Of a stretch of 8,323 bases of DNA, positions 1 to 5,872 are shown piece by piece. Each line of letters starts with the position of its first letter. The stretch's first letter is position 1. The notes under the pieces were generated by a model. It saw only the letters and a list, made by a program, of their open reading frames with translations, did not search any database and was not told where the DNA came from. Origin of the DNA: Betaproteobacteria bacterium. Its GTDB lineage: Bacteria; Pseudomonadota; Gammaproteobacteria; Burkholderiales; Burkholderiaceae. The stretch is taken from the NCBI GenBank assembly GCA_015654605.1, contig JAATGO010000419.1:1-8323 (forward strand), in the 5' to 3' direction. A program made the translations under genes and the position numbers.

Positions 1-280
1 GGCGCGGATACCACAAGGGGGAGAGGTTCGTGGTAATTTGGCGGCTGGTGGTCTGGGTGTGGCACAGCCAATTTCGGCACGGGAACTGGAAATTGCGGAA
101 GGGGTAGCACCAATGCTGGCTCAGCGAGGGTTGTTGCTGGTAGGATTAGACTGTATCGGTCATTATTTGACAGAGATTAATGTGACTAGTCCAACCTGCT
201 TTCAGGAAATTACTCAGCAGAGCGGTTTTGATGTCGCTGCCATGTTTGTGGATGCATTAGAGGAGGCAATTGGTGCGTGA
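1..280 (+). CDS. gshB: Glutathione synthetase, C-terminal fragment (5' end outside window)
   Basis: This is the last 92 residues of the ATP-grasp enzyme that joins gamma-glutamylcysteine to glycine, the second step of cytosolic glutathione synthesis. The reading frame is already open at base 2 and runs to TGA at 278-280. Visible family signatures are RGNLAAGG (the glycine-rich substrate loop) and, about 40 residues later, [19 protein letters not shown], whose Glu and Asn are the conserved metal/ATP ligands of the ATP-grasp fold. The tail ends in a short helix ([14 protein letters not shown]), as expected for the family. A TTG at 38 could be mistaken for a start, but the matching residues before it ([11 protein letters not shown]) show that the gene continues upstream. 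It is followed after 100 bases by PTS genes in the same direction, the common betaproteobacterial order. Confidence 0.95.
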   Translation, partial: ARIPQGGEVRGNLAAGGLGVAQPISARELEIAEGVAPMLAQRGLLLVGLDCIGHYLTEINVTSPTCFQEITQQSGFDVAAMFVDALEEAIGA

Positions 281-307
281 GCACCTCATCAATGAAAGTG
301 ATGGTGC
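272..307 (+). repeat. Two mutually exclusive hairpins at the end of gshB
   Basis: GGTGC (272-276) and GCACC (281-285) form a perfect 5-bp stem with loop GTGA, a GNRA-type tetraloop, across the gshB stop codon. The same GCACC can instead pair with GGTGC at 303-307, extended by ATCA (288-291) with TGAT (299-302), giving a 9-bp stem with a 2-base bulge. Only one of the two can form at a time. A regulatory role is inference; the pairing itself is visible. Confidence 0.35.
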
Positions 308-347
308 GGCTGAAGACTTGCAACCTATCATTTTTTCAGTCTTTTTT
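308..347 (+). terminator. Weak intrinsic-terminator-like stem with T-tract, gshB-EIIA gap
   Basis: GGCTGAA (308-314) pairs with TTCAGTC (335-341) through seven pairs including one G-U, around a 20-base loop, and is followed at once by six T (342-347). The stem is short and GC-poor and the loop is large, so any termination is likely to be partial. It lies 34 bases before the EIIA start and could uncouple the PTS genes from gshB or act as an attenuator with the overlapping hairpins just upstream. Confidence 0.3.
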
Positions 348-380
348 GCATTTTCTGTGTTTATTCAGAGTCATTAATAT

Positions 381-785
381 ATGGTCGGCATTCTTCTTCT
401 CACACACGCGCCTTTAGGGCAAGCTTTTATTGAGGCGGCCACGCATGTTTTTCGTAGCCGACCAGAACGGATAGACGCGGTCGATGTCATAGCTGATCAG
501 AACCCTGCAGAAGTGCAACAACTTGCTGCTGCAGCGGTACGTCGCTTGGATGATGGTAGTGGTGTGCTGGTCATTACCGACGTGATGGGTGGGACCCCTT
601 CAAATTGCACCGGATATCTGTCTGCAATTGATAATGTACAAGTGATTGCTGGCATTAGCTTGCCGATGTTACTGCGTGCGTTGACTTATCGTAATGACAC
701 GTTGGATGTTGTCGTAGAAATGGCGTTAGCGGGAGGGCAGAGTGGTGCTGTCCGGATTGATGGTCGCATCAGAGTTTCTTCATAA
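381..785 (+). CDS. PTS mannose-family EIIA component (single-domain, ManX-like)
   Basis: This 134-residue single-domain EIIA of the mannose/fructose/sorbose family is a soluble phosphocarrier that takes phosphate from HPr. The N-terminus MVGILLLTHAPLG has the family pattern, with His9 as the phosphorylated histidine. VLVITDVMGGTPSN (62-75) is the conserved loop next to the active site, and GISLPMLLRAL (91-101) is the typical dimer/active-site segment. The length fits an isolated domain; E. coli ManX carries a fused IIB domain that is absent here. The ATG is the first possible start, because an in-frame TAA lies two codons upstream. The ribosome site is weak (CAGAG, about ten bases away). HPr follows after 21 bases, so the two are probably co-transcribed. 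No EIIB or EIIC is nearby, so a regulatory rather than transport role is inferred, as for other betaproteobacteria. Confidence 0.93.
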   Translation: MVGILLLTHAPLGQAFIEAATHVFRSRPERIDAVDVIADQNPAEVQQLAAAAVRRLDDGSGVLVITDVMGGTPSNCTGYLSAIDNVQVIAGISLPMLLRALTYRNDTLDVVVEMALAGGQSGAVRIDGRIRVSS

Positions 786-806
786 TAAATATTTGAAAGA
801 TCGGGC

Positions 807-1076
807 ATGATTGAGAAAGAGTTGGAGATCATTAATAAATTAGGTTTGCATGCACGTGCATCGGCCAAATTTACGCAACTGGCAAGTAAATATAAAAGTG
901 AAGTCTGGATGACGTTCAACAAACGCCGTGTGAATGCTAAGTCGATCATGGGTGTCATGATGTTGGCCGCAGGTAAAGGCAGTATTATTTTGCTGGAAAC
1001 CAATGGCGAGGATGAACAGCAATGCTTTGATGCCTTAGAGGCATTAGTGAAGGATCGTTTTGGCGAGGGACAGTAG
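807..1076 (+). CDS. ptsH: Phosphocarrier protein HPr
   Basis: HPr is the small cytosolic protein that carries phosphate from Enzyme I to EIIA. At 89 residues it matches the family length. KLGLHARASAKF contains the active-site His15 and the supporting Arg17. NAKSIMGVMML contains Ser46, the residue phosphorylated by HPr kinase (HprK) in species that have that enzyme; the Ser-Ile-Met-Gly context is preserved, so the site could be functional. The C-terminal helix (DEQQCFDALEALVKDRFGEG) is typical of betaproteobacterial HPr. GAAAGA at 795-800 is a plausible, modest ribosome site six bases before the ATG. It lies between EIIA (21 bases upstream) and Enzyme I (about 170 bases downstream, an unusually long structured gap). 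Confidence 0.97.
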   Translation: MIEKELEIINKLGLHARASAKFTQLASKYKSEVWMTFNKRRVNAKSIMGVMMLAAGKGSIILLETNGEDEQQCFDALEALVKDRFGEGQ

Positions 1077-1139
1077 GAAGTTTTATCTTCGATTATCTCT
1101 TCCACAATGGGGTGGATCATCTGATGCCTATTAGTCTGT

Positions 1140-1176
1140 TGCTAACGTGAGGCATTGCATAAAGATGCTGTTAGCA
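1140..1176 (+). repeat. Hairpin in the ptsH-ptsI gap
   Basis: TGCTAAC (1140-1146) and GTTAGCA (1170-1176) are a perfect 7-bp inverted repeat. Inside it, GCAT (1152-1155) can pair with ATGC (1165-1168), giving a two-tier stem separated by an internal loop. No T-run follows, so it is not a standard terminator. It may be a processing or stability element or an operator; which one cannot be decided from the sequence. Confidence 0.35.
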
Positions 1177-1211
1177 TGTGTTGTACATAATAGATGGTAC
1201 CGACAAATAGT

Positions 1212-1226
1212 TCGCTACAATAGCGA
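1212..1226 (+). repeat. Small perfect hairpin just before the ptsI ribosome site
   Basis: TCGCTA (1212-1217) and TAGCGA (1221-1226) form a 6-bp stem around loop CAA. It ends seven bases before the GGAG (1234-1237) that serves as the ptsI ribosome site, close enough to influence initiation or mRNA stability. The same bases include TACAAT, which resembles a -10 box, but no good -35 lies 16-18 bases upstream, so I do not call a promoter. Confidence 0.3.
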
Positions 1227-1246
1227 CGACGCTGGAGCAAATGTTA

Positions 1247-3034
1247 ATGGCATCCTTTACCTTACATGGCATTCCTGTATCGCAAGGTATTGCGATAGGG
1301 CGCGCTCACCTGTTTGCCGCCGCCGCATTGGATGTAAAACACTATGTGATTGCGGATGATCAGGTCGAGGCAGAGGTAGAGCGTTTCAAAAATGCGATCG
1401 TAGCAGTACATCGAGAATTGCAGGAAATTCGAGCAGATTTACCGAAGGAAGCACCACCGGAATTAGGTGCTTTTCTAGATGTCCATGCACTGATTCTATC
1501 GGATCCGATGTTGAGCGAGGTTCCAAAGAATATTATTCGCAACCGCTACTACAACGCGGAATGGGCGCTGGTGACGCAAATTGACGAGTTGTCTGCCCAG
1601 TTCGATGACATTGAAGATATTTATTTACGCGAGCGCAAGGTTGACATCCAACAGGTTGGGGATCGTGTATTAAAGGTGCTGACAGGAAGCGCTGTCAGTC
1701 TTCCCACTGTAGTTAATGGTGATGAACCATTGGCGAATATCGTTGTGGTGGCGCACGATATTTCGCCAGCGGATATGTTGCAATTCAAAGGAGGTGCCTT
1801 TGCCGGATTTGTCACCGATCTTGGAGGACAAAATTCGCATACGGCCATTGTTGCTCGCAGTTTGAATATTCCCGCGGCGGTTGGTATGCATAATGCCTCC
1901 ATGTTGATCAAACAGGATGATGTCTTGATCATTGATGGAGATGCTGGCGTTGTCATTGTTTCTCCTGCGCCATTGATACTGGCGCAATATCGGATGCGCC
2001 AGGAACAGTTATTGCGGGAGCGTAAGAAGTTAGGGCGGTTGAAGAAGACGCCTGCAATTACGCAAGATGGTACGGAAATTACTTTACTGGCCAATATTGA
2101 ACTACCTGCTGACAGTGCTGCTGCGTTGGAGGCCGGTGCCGGAGGTGTTGGTTTATTCCGTTCGGAGTTCTTGTTTCTTGGGCGTGCTGGCCACTTGGAA
2201 AGATTCCCTTCAGAAGATGAACAGTACGAATCATATCGACAGGCAGTCGTGGCGATGCGAGGGCGCCCTGTGACGATCAGGACGTTAGATGTGGGCGCAG
2301 ATAAGCCATTGGATGCAGCAGAACAGACTGCGCTCAATCCTGCACTGGGCTTACGCGCCATTCGTTATTGCTTGAGTGAACCCCACATGTTTTTGACGCA
2401 GTTACGTGCAATCTTGCGTGCTTCTGCAGCTGGCCCGACGAAATTATTAGTGCCGATGATGGCGCATGCTTTTGAAATTGACCAAACTTTGGCATTGATT
2501 GAACAGGCCAAGGAACAGTTGCGGCAACGCAAGCAGCGGTTTGATGAGCATATTCCGATTGGCGCCATGATTGAAATACCGGCAGCGGCATTGGCACTGC
2601 CGGTATTTATCAAGCGACTGAATTTCTTATCCATTGGTACCAATGACCTCATTCAATACACGTTGGCGATTGACCGTGTTGATCATGAAGTTTCTCATTT
2701 ATATAATCCAGTACATCCCGCAGTTCTTTATTTGTTATCCAACGTTATCACAATGGGGCGTAAGGCAGGAATTCCTGTGGCAGTATGTGGCGAAATGGCA
2801 GGTGATGCGAAGTTGACACGCTTGTTATTGGGGATGGGGTTGTTAGAGTTTTCCATGCACCCGGCACAGCTATTGTCGGTCAAGCAGGAAGTCCTGAATA
2901 GCGATCTCTCTTTGCTGGAACCGCAGGTCAAAAAGATATTGCGTGCGACCGAACCAGCGGCTATTGCTGCTGCTATGGAACAACTGCAAGTGTTGACATC
3001 AGAGCCTGAGATGAAGGAAGTCAAACGGCGTTAA
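1247..3034 (+). CDS. ptsI: PTS Enzyme I (phosphoenolpyruvate-protein phosphotransferase)
   Basis: Enzyme I starts the PTS relay by autophosphorylating on histidine with PEP and passing the phosphate to HPr. Starting at 1247 the protein has 595 residues, slightly longer than E. coli EI (575). The order is N-terminal EI domain, swivelling phosphohistidine domain with GGQNSHTAIVARS (His198), then the PEP-binding TIM barrel with GLFRSEFL (Arg305), TIRTLDVGADK (Arg345), MIEIPAA (Glu443), SIGTNDLIQYTLAIDR (Asp467) and VAVCGEMAGD (catalytic Cys514). All key residues are present. An ATG at 1241 would add two residues, but GGAG at 1234-1237 is only three bases from it and nine from 1247. MASFTLHGIPVSQGIAIG is also the usual betaproteobacterial N-terminus. 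The gene ends 28 bases from the convergent bestrophin gene, with no clear terminator between them. Confidence 0.96.
   Translation: MASFTLHGIPVSQGIAIGRAHLFAAAALDVKHYVIADDQVEAEVERFKNAIVAVHRELQEIRADLPKEAPPELGAFLDVHALILSDPMLSEVPKNIIRNRYYNAEWALVTQIDELSAQFDDIEDIYLRERKVDIQQVGDRVLKVLTGSAVSLPTVVNGDEPLANIVVVAHDISPADMLQFKGGAFAGFVTDLGGQNSHTAIVARSLNIPAAVGMHNASMLIKQDDVLIIDGDAGVVIVSPAPLILAQYRMRQEQLLRERKKLGRLKKTPAITQDGTEITLLANIELPADSAAALEAGAGGVGLFRSEFLFLGRAGHLERFPSEDEQYESYRQAVVAMRGRPVTIRTLDVGADKPLDAAEQTALNPALGLRAIRYCLSEPHMFLTQLRAILRASAAGPTKLLVPMMAHAFEIDQTLALIEQAKEQLRQRKQRFDEHIPIGAMIEIPAAALALPVFIKRLNFLSIGTNDLIQYTLAIDRVDHEVSHLYNPVHPAVLYLLSNVITMGRKAGIPVAVCGEMAGDAKLTRLLLGMGLLEFSMHPAQLLSVKQEVLNSDLSLLEPQVKKILRATEPAAIAAAMEQLQVLTSEPEMKEVKRR
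2574..2608. repeat. Perfect 12-bp inverted repeat inside ptsI
   Basis: AAATACCGGCAG (2574-2585) and CTGCCGGTATTT (2597-2608) are exact reverse complements separated by 11 bases. The DNA encodes the conserved Glu-Ile-Pro active-site loop and the helix after it. The mRNA could form a stable stem here. No T-run follows. It may be fortuitous codon choice or a translational pause/cleavage element. Confidence 0.6.
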
Positions 3035-3062
3035 GTTGTCGTCTGGCATTTGTCGCCTGGGT

Positions 3063-4013
3063 TCAGGTTAGACAATAATCTACTGGAGCCAGCGGTGGTG
3101 GGATATCCGTTGCATGTAGTGATTCTAGCAAATTGATTTCTATCGTACGACACAGCGCATTCAAGGGCAAGTCATTGTCATCGTTGCCAAATGGTTCTTC
3201 GATTTCATCTCCCAATGCATCTAAGCCGAAAAAAGTATACGCCACAATGGCAACCACGAATGGTGTCATGAAGCCGATAGTATCTACCAGGCCAAAGGGT
3301 AATAGAAAACAGTAGAGGTATGCCGTCCGATGTAACAGTAGTGTGTAGGAAAACGGGATAGGTGTGCTTTTGATGCGTTCACAGGCAGCAGCAGCGGCTG
3401 CCATGGCGGATAACGTGTTATCAATGACTGCTGCCAAGCATCCATCCAGGCGTTTTTCTTGCAGACACTGATGCAGATCTTGCCCTATTTTCTGTAGCAG
3501 GTAATCCGGCGCATTGGTGGCGTGCGTAATATCTTGCCATTCTGTTTGAAGAAGTAATGGTTGCAGGTCGTGTCGATCGTGCTCGTTGCGCAATTGGAGA
3601 CGTAATGCATGTGCAAAGGCGATGACGCGGTAAATCATGCGTACTCGTATATCACTTAATCCGTGGTGTGCCAAAGCCGGTTGTGGATCTGGGTGATTGC
3701 TGATTAAGCTTTGACACTGGCGCGAAAAGCTGCGGCTGCGGTGTACCAATTCCCCCCATAATTTGCGTGCTTCCCAGTAACGATCATATGCCGCGTTGTT
3801 GCGAAACCCCAGAAAAATGGCCAGTGGCAATCCAATCAGAGTGAAAGGAATGGTTGTCAGTGTGATTTTGGTATGCAGTAAATCGCCGTGAGAGAGCGTG
3901 ACCAAAGTTGCGATGACCGTATTCACTAATAATGGTAGGCGGATTCTGGACAGGATGGAGCCGCGCATAATCAGGAACAATGTGATTCCTGAAGGGCGAT
4001 TTCGTAAAATCAT
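3063..4013 (-). CDS. Bestrophin-family (UPF0187/YneE-like) membrane channel protein
   Basis: This 316-residue inner-membrane protein belongs to the bestrophin-like family, whose members form pentameric ion channels. Hydrophobic segments are seen at about 27-47 and 50-70, then a pair at about 228-245 and 247-265. The signature GFRNNAAYDRYWEARKLWGELV (about 69-90) is the conserved bestrophin block at the end of the second helix. GDEIEEPFGNDDNDLPL (268-284) matches the family's conserved acidic segment, which in animal bestrophins forms the calcium clasp. IEINLL follows, as in bacterial members. The length is close to E. coli YneE (about 304). The ATG has AGAGAA a few bases upstream on its strand, a weak ribosome site. 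Ion selectivity cannot be told from sequence: animal bestrophins pass anions, whereas the Klebsiella homologue is reported as cation-selective. It is convergent with ptsI and divergent from hisC, so it is probably transcribed alone. Confidence 0.9.
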   Translation of the reverse strand: MILRNRPSGITLFLIMRGSILSRIRLPLLVNTVIATLVTLSHGDLLHTKITLTTIPFTLIGLPLAIFLGFRNNAAYDRYWEARKLWGELVHRSRSFSRQCQSLISNHPDPQPALAHHGLSDIRVRMIYRVIAFAHALRLQLRNEHDRHDLQPLLLQTEWQDITHATNAPDYLLQKIGQDLHQCLQEKRLDGCLAAVIDNTLSAMAAAAAACERIKSTPIPFSYTLLLHRTAYLYCFLLPFGLVDTIGFMTPFVVAIVAYTFFGLDALGDEIEEPFGNDDNDLPLNALCRTIEINLLESLHATDIPPPLAPVDYCLT

Positions 4014-4179
4014 GAGATTTCTCTAAAGGCTGCCATGTAACGAATGAGGATCATCGTGAGATGACATGTGTGGTCGATAAATAGGAACATAAGACAAATC
4101 ATGCTGGGAGAGTATTATCTCATGCGTATGTCAGGTATGTTTGTGAGAAATGTCAGACAATATTAATTCAAATATCTGT

Positions 4180-4206
4180 TATGTCTGCCATAAATATGGA
4201 GACATA
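4180..4206. promoter_or_regulatory. Near-perfect dyad upstream of hisC (possible operator or hairpin)
   Basis: The left arm TATGTCT-G-CCATA and right arm TATGG-AGACATA pair over 12 positions, with a single extra G (4187) in the left arm and two A at the centre. The dyad lies 155 bases before hisC and about 167 before the bestrophin start. Length and symmetry suit either a dimeric regulator site or an RNA hairpin; no T-run follows, so a terminator is unlikely. The protein that would bind it is unknown. Confidence 0.4.
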
Positions 4207-4214
4207 CTGATGTT

Positions 4215-4231
4215 TTATGTAATTTATGTAA
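4215..4231. repeat. Tandem direct repeat TTATGTAA x2
   Basis: TTATGTAA occurs at 4215-4222 and again at 4224-4231, a 9-base period with one base between copies. It lies nine bases from the dyad at 4180-4206. It could be a regulator half-site pair, or chance in AT-rich DNA. Confidence 0.3.
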
Positions 4232-4361
4232 CGCATTCGCGTTTTGTAGTTGCGCTTCGTAGTCAATCATAGCAAGTCGTAGCAAAATTCACTCGCGCAA
4301 TGCCAGGTTTGTTTTGTTACCATATACGGTTTCTGGGCTAATTTTCTATTAAAGTGTTCTC

Positions 4362-5441
4362 ATGAGTAAATTCTGGAGTCCTATTGTTAGTCGCCTGATG
4401 CCTTATACACCAGGTGAACAACCCAAGATTAACCATCTGATTAAGCTCAATACCAATGAGAATCCCTATGGCCCGTCGCCGCAAGCGATTGCTGCTATGA
4501 CACGGGAACTTGGTGATACATTGCGCTTATACCCAAGTCCCGATGCGGCGCCACTGAAGGCTGCCATTGCAGAAAGGCATGCTGTAGATGTGGCGCAGGT
4601 TTTTATTGGCAATGGTTCAGACGAGGTGTTGGCACATGTGTTTCAGGCACTGTTGAAGCATGATGTACCAATCCTGTTACCTGATATCACCTATAGTTTT
4701 TATCCGACTTACGCTATTTTATATGGAGTCGAGTTACGTTCCGTGCCTTTGGCAGATGATTTTACGATACAAGTAGAGAATTATCTCGGGCATGGTCGCC
4801 GTATCGGCGGCATTATTTTCCCCAATCCAAATGCCCCGACAGGGCGGGTGCTCGAATTGACCGATATCGAGCGCATTGTGGCCGGCAACCCGGATCGGGT
4901 TGTGATTATTGACGAGGCATATATCGATTTTGGAGGGGATACGGCGATTCCACTCGTGGCGCGTTATCCCAATTTGCTGGTAGTGCAGACCTTATCAAAG
5001 TCGCGCTCACTAGCCGGGTTAAGGGTTGGTTTTGCAATAGGGCATGTTGACTTGATTGATGCTCTGGAGCGGGTCAAGAACAGTTTCAACTCCTATCCCC
5101 TGGATCGTATTGCCATAGCAGGAGCGACGGCAGCGATCCAGGATGAACCCTATTTTGCCGAGACCCGACAGGCAGTTATGGACAGTCGTGCTAGGTTGTC
5201 GGCAGGATTGACCCGTCTTGGTTTTACCGTATTGCCGTCGGCCGCTAATTTTGTATTTGCCAGTCACCCACAGCATGATGCGGCAGTATTGGCAGAGGCC
5301 TTACGTGCTAAAGGTATTATTGTGCGTCATTTTAATGGAGATCGTATTCGGCAATTCATGCGTATTACAGTGGGGTCTGATGCACAGTGCAATGCATTGC
5401 TGGAAGCGTTACATGCGTATATTGACTTGCCGGATAATTAG
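4362..5441 (+). CDS. hisC: Histidinol-phosphate aminotransferase
   Basis: This cytosolic PLP enzyme converts imidazole-acetol phosphate to histidinol phosphate, with glutamate as amino donor, in histidine synthesis. At 359 residues it has normal family length and is a fold-type I aminotransferase. Seen in order are [12 protein letters not shown] (29-40), [22 protein letters not shown] (83-90, PLP phosphate loop), FPNPNAPTG with Asn157, [10 protein letters not shown] with Asp184 and Tyr187, [16 protein letters not shown] with the PLP lysine Lys213 and Arg221, and FMRITVGS with Arg335 (substrate binding). The start region ([19 protein letters not shown]) fits other betaproteobacterial HisC proteins. 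The ribosome site is weak (AAAG about eight bases before ATG). No other his genes are beside it, so it may be a stand-alone copy (the HisC2 situation of many Burkholderiales). Related aromatic or phosphonate aminotransferases cannot be fully excluded. Confidence 0.92.
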   Translation: MSKFWSPIVSRLMPYTPGEQPKINHLIKLNTNENPYGPSPQAIAAMTRELGDTLRLYPSPDAAPLKAAIAERHAVDVAQVFIGNGSDEVLAHVFQALLKHDVPILLPDITYSFYPTYAILYGVELRSVPLADDFTIQVENYLGHGRRIGGIIFPNPNAPTGRVLELTDIERIVAGNPDRVVIIDEAYIDFGGDTAIPLVARYPNLLVVQTLSKSRSLAGLRVGFAIGHVDLIDALERVKNSFNSYPLDRIAIAGATAAIQDEPYFAETRQAVMDSRARLSAGLTRLGFTVLPSAANFVFASHPQHDAAVLAEALRAKGIIVRHFNGDRIRQFMRITVGSDAQCNALLEALHAYIDLPDN

Positions 5442-5495
5442 AATCTATTTTCAGTGACCTGCGATTATCTGGGGTTCTCTTATTGTCTTGTTCCC
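5430..5495 (+). terminator. Possible weak terminator at the end of hisC
   Basis: CCGGATAAT (5430-5438) pairs with ATTATCTGG (5464-5472) over nine positions including one G-U, with a 25-base loop that contains the stop codon. It is followed by pyrimidine-rich, T-rich DNA (about 5475-5500) but no uninterrupted T-run. A second 6-bp repeat, GTTCCC (5490-5495) with GGGAAC (5513-5518), lies just downstream. The large loop makes efficient termination doubtful. Confidence 0.25.
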
Positions 5496-5872
5496 TTTCT
5501 ACAGGTCGGTATGGGAACTAACTCGGATTGGTGATATCGGAATAGATACGATACGGGTGGAAATATGCGTTGACGTACTTTATGGGTATTGTCTGAGCAA
5601 GGAGGAAGCGCGCTTTCTTATCCAATCATTGCTTCCGATACTTGTTGATATCTGATCGACATTTGGTGTAAGACGGTGGTTCTAGATGGTCTGGAACGAT
5701 CCCATCGGATCTGCGGATCTTATTATTTCTACAAATAGGCTTGTTTGCTTGAGTGCGCACAGTATATGCCTGGCCTATTCATCCCAGTCAAAAATGACAC
5801 CACCTTATGCAAAAGAATATTGTGGGTTTTTGCCAGAAGCTGGGATGAACACCATACTAAGAGAGTCATGAC
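5442..5872. other. Long intergenic gap between hisC and the MFS gene
   Basis: Over 431 bases I see no convincing gene on either strand. All plus-strand frames are interrupted early, and minus-strand frames give only short open pieces. It holds several inverted repeats: GTTCCC/GGGAAC (5490-5518), GGAAGC/GCTTCC (5604-5636) enclosing the palindrome AAGCGCGCTT (5606-5615), and the large one at 5778-5849. A perfect GGAGG at 5601-5605 has no start codon within ribosome-site distance. The ragged composition would suit decayed sequence, but I recognise no parent gene. Confidence 0.55.
5778..5849. repeat. Large inverted repeat just upstream of the MFS gene
   Basis: TTCATCCCAG (5778-5787) and CTGGGATGAA (5840-5849) are exact reverse complements 52 bases apart. 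Directly inside, CAAAAA (5789-5794) can pair with TTTTTG (5827-5832), and alternatively GCAAAA (5809-5814) with TTTTGC (5828-5833). The left arm also contains the mini-dyad GTCA-AAAA-TGAC. The repeat ends 23 bases before the MFS start, so it would lie in the 5' leader. It may be a leader structure or a relic of a mobile-element end. Confidence 0.45.

Larger units (their letters stand above)
4014..4361. other. Divergent intergenic region between bestrophin gene and hisC
   Basis: This 348-base AT-rich stretch should hold the promoters of both flanking genes, which point away from each other. No coding frame is convincing. It contains a 27-base dyad (4180-4206), a tandem 9-base repeat (4215-4231), a short palindrome TGTCAGACA (4151-4159) and repeated AGCAA/CGTAG words around 4250-4285. 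I could not pick out a -35/-10 pair with acceptable match and spacing for either gene. Confidence 0.6.

Noticed and set aside
686..1120. 144-codon minus-strand frame over the end of EIIA and HPr
   Set aside because: It is antisense to two clearly recognised genes and has no family features.
1181..1221. Promoter for ptsI using TTGTAC (1181-1186) and TACAAT (1216-1221)
   Set aside because: The spacing is 29 bases, far from the usual 16-18. Alternative -10 choices at correct spacing match poorly.
1147..1359. 70-codon plus frame spanning the ptsH-ptsI gap
   Set aside because: It overlaps the Enzyme I start in another frame, its product is Cys/Arg/His-rich without a motif, and it has no ribosome site.
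1621..2361. 246-codon open frame on the minus strand inside ptsI
   Set aside because: It is a shadow of Enzyme I: the plus frame has every EI motif, and the minus product is Ser/Thr/Asn-rich with no domain.
3035..3062. Possible bidirectional terminator between ptsI and the bestrophin gene (CCTG-GGTT-CAGG near 3055-3066)
   Set aside because: Only four pairs form, and there is no T-run on either strand.
5686..5871. 61-codon ORF ending one base before the MFS start codon
   Set aside because: It has no recognisable sequence and a poor ribosome site, and its frame runs through the large inverted repeat. I see no support beyond its position.
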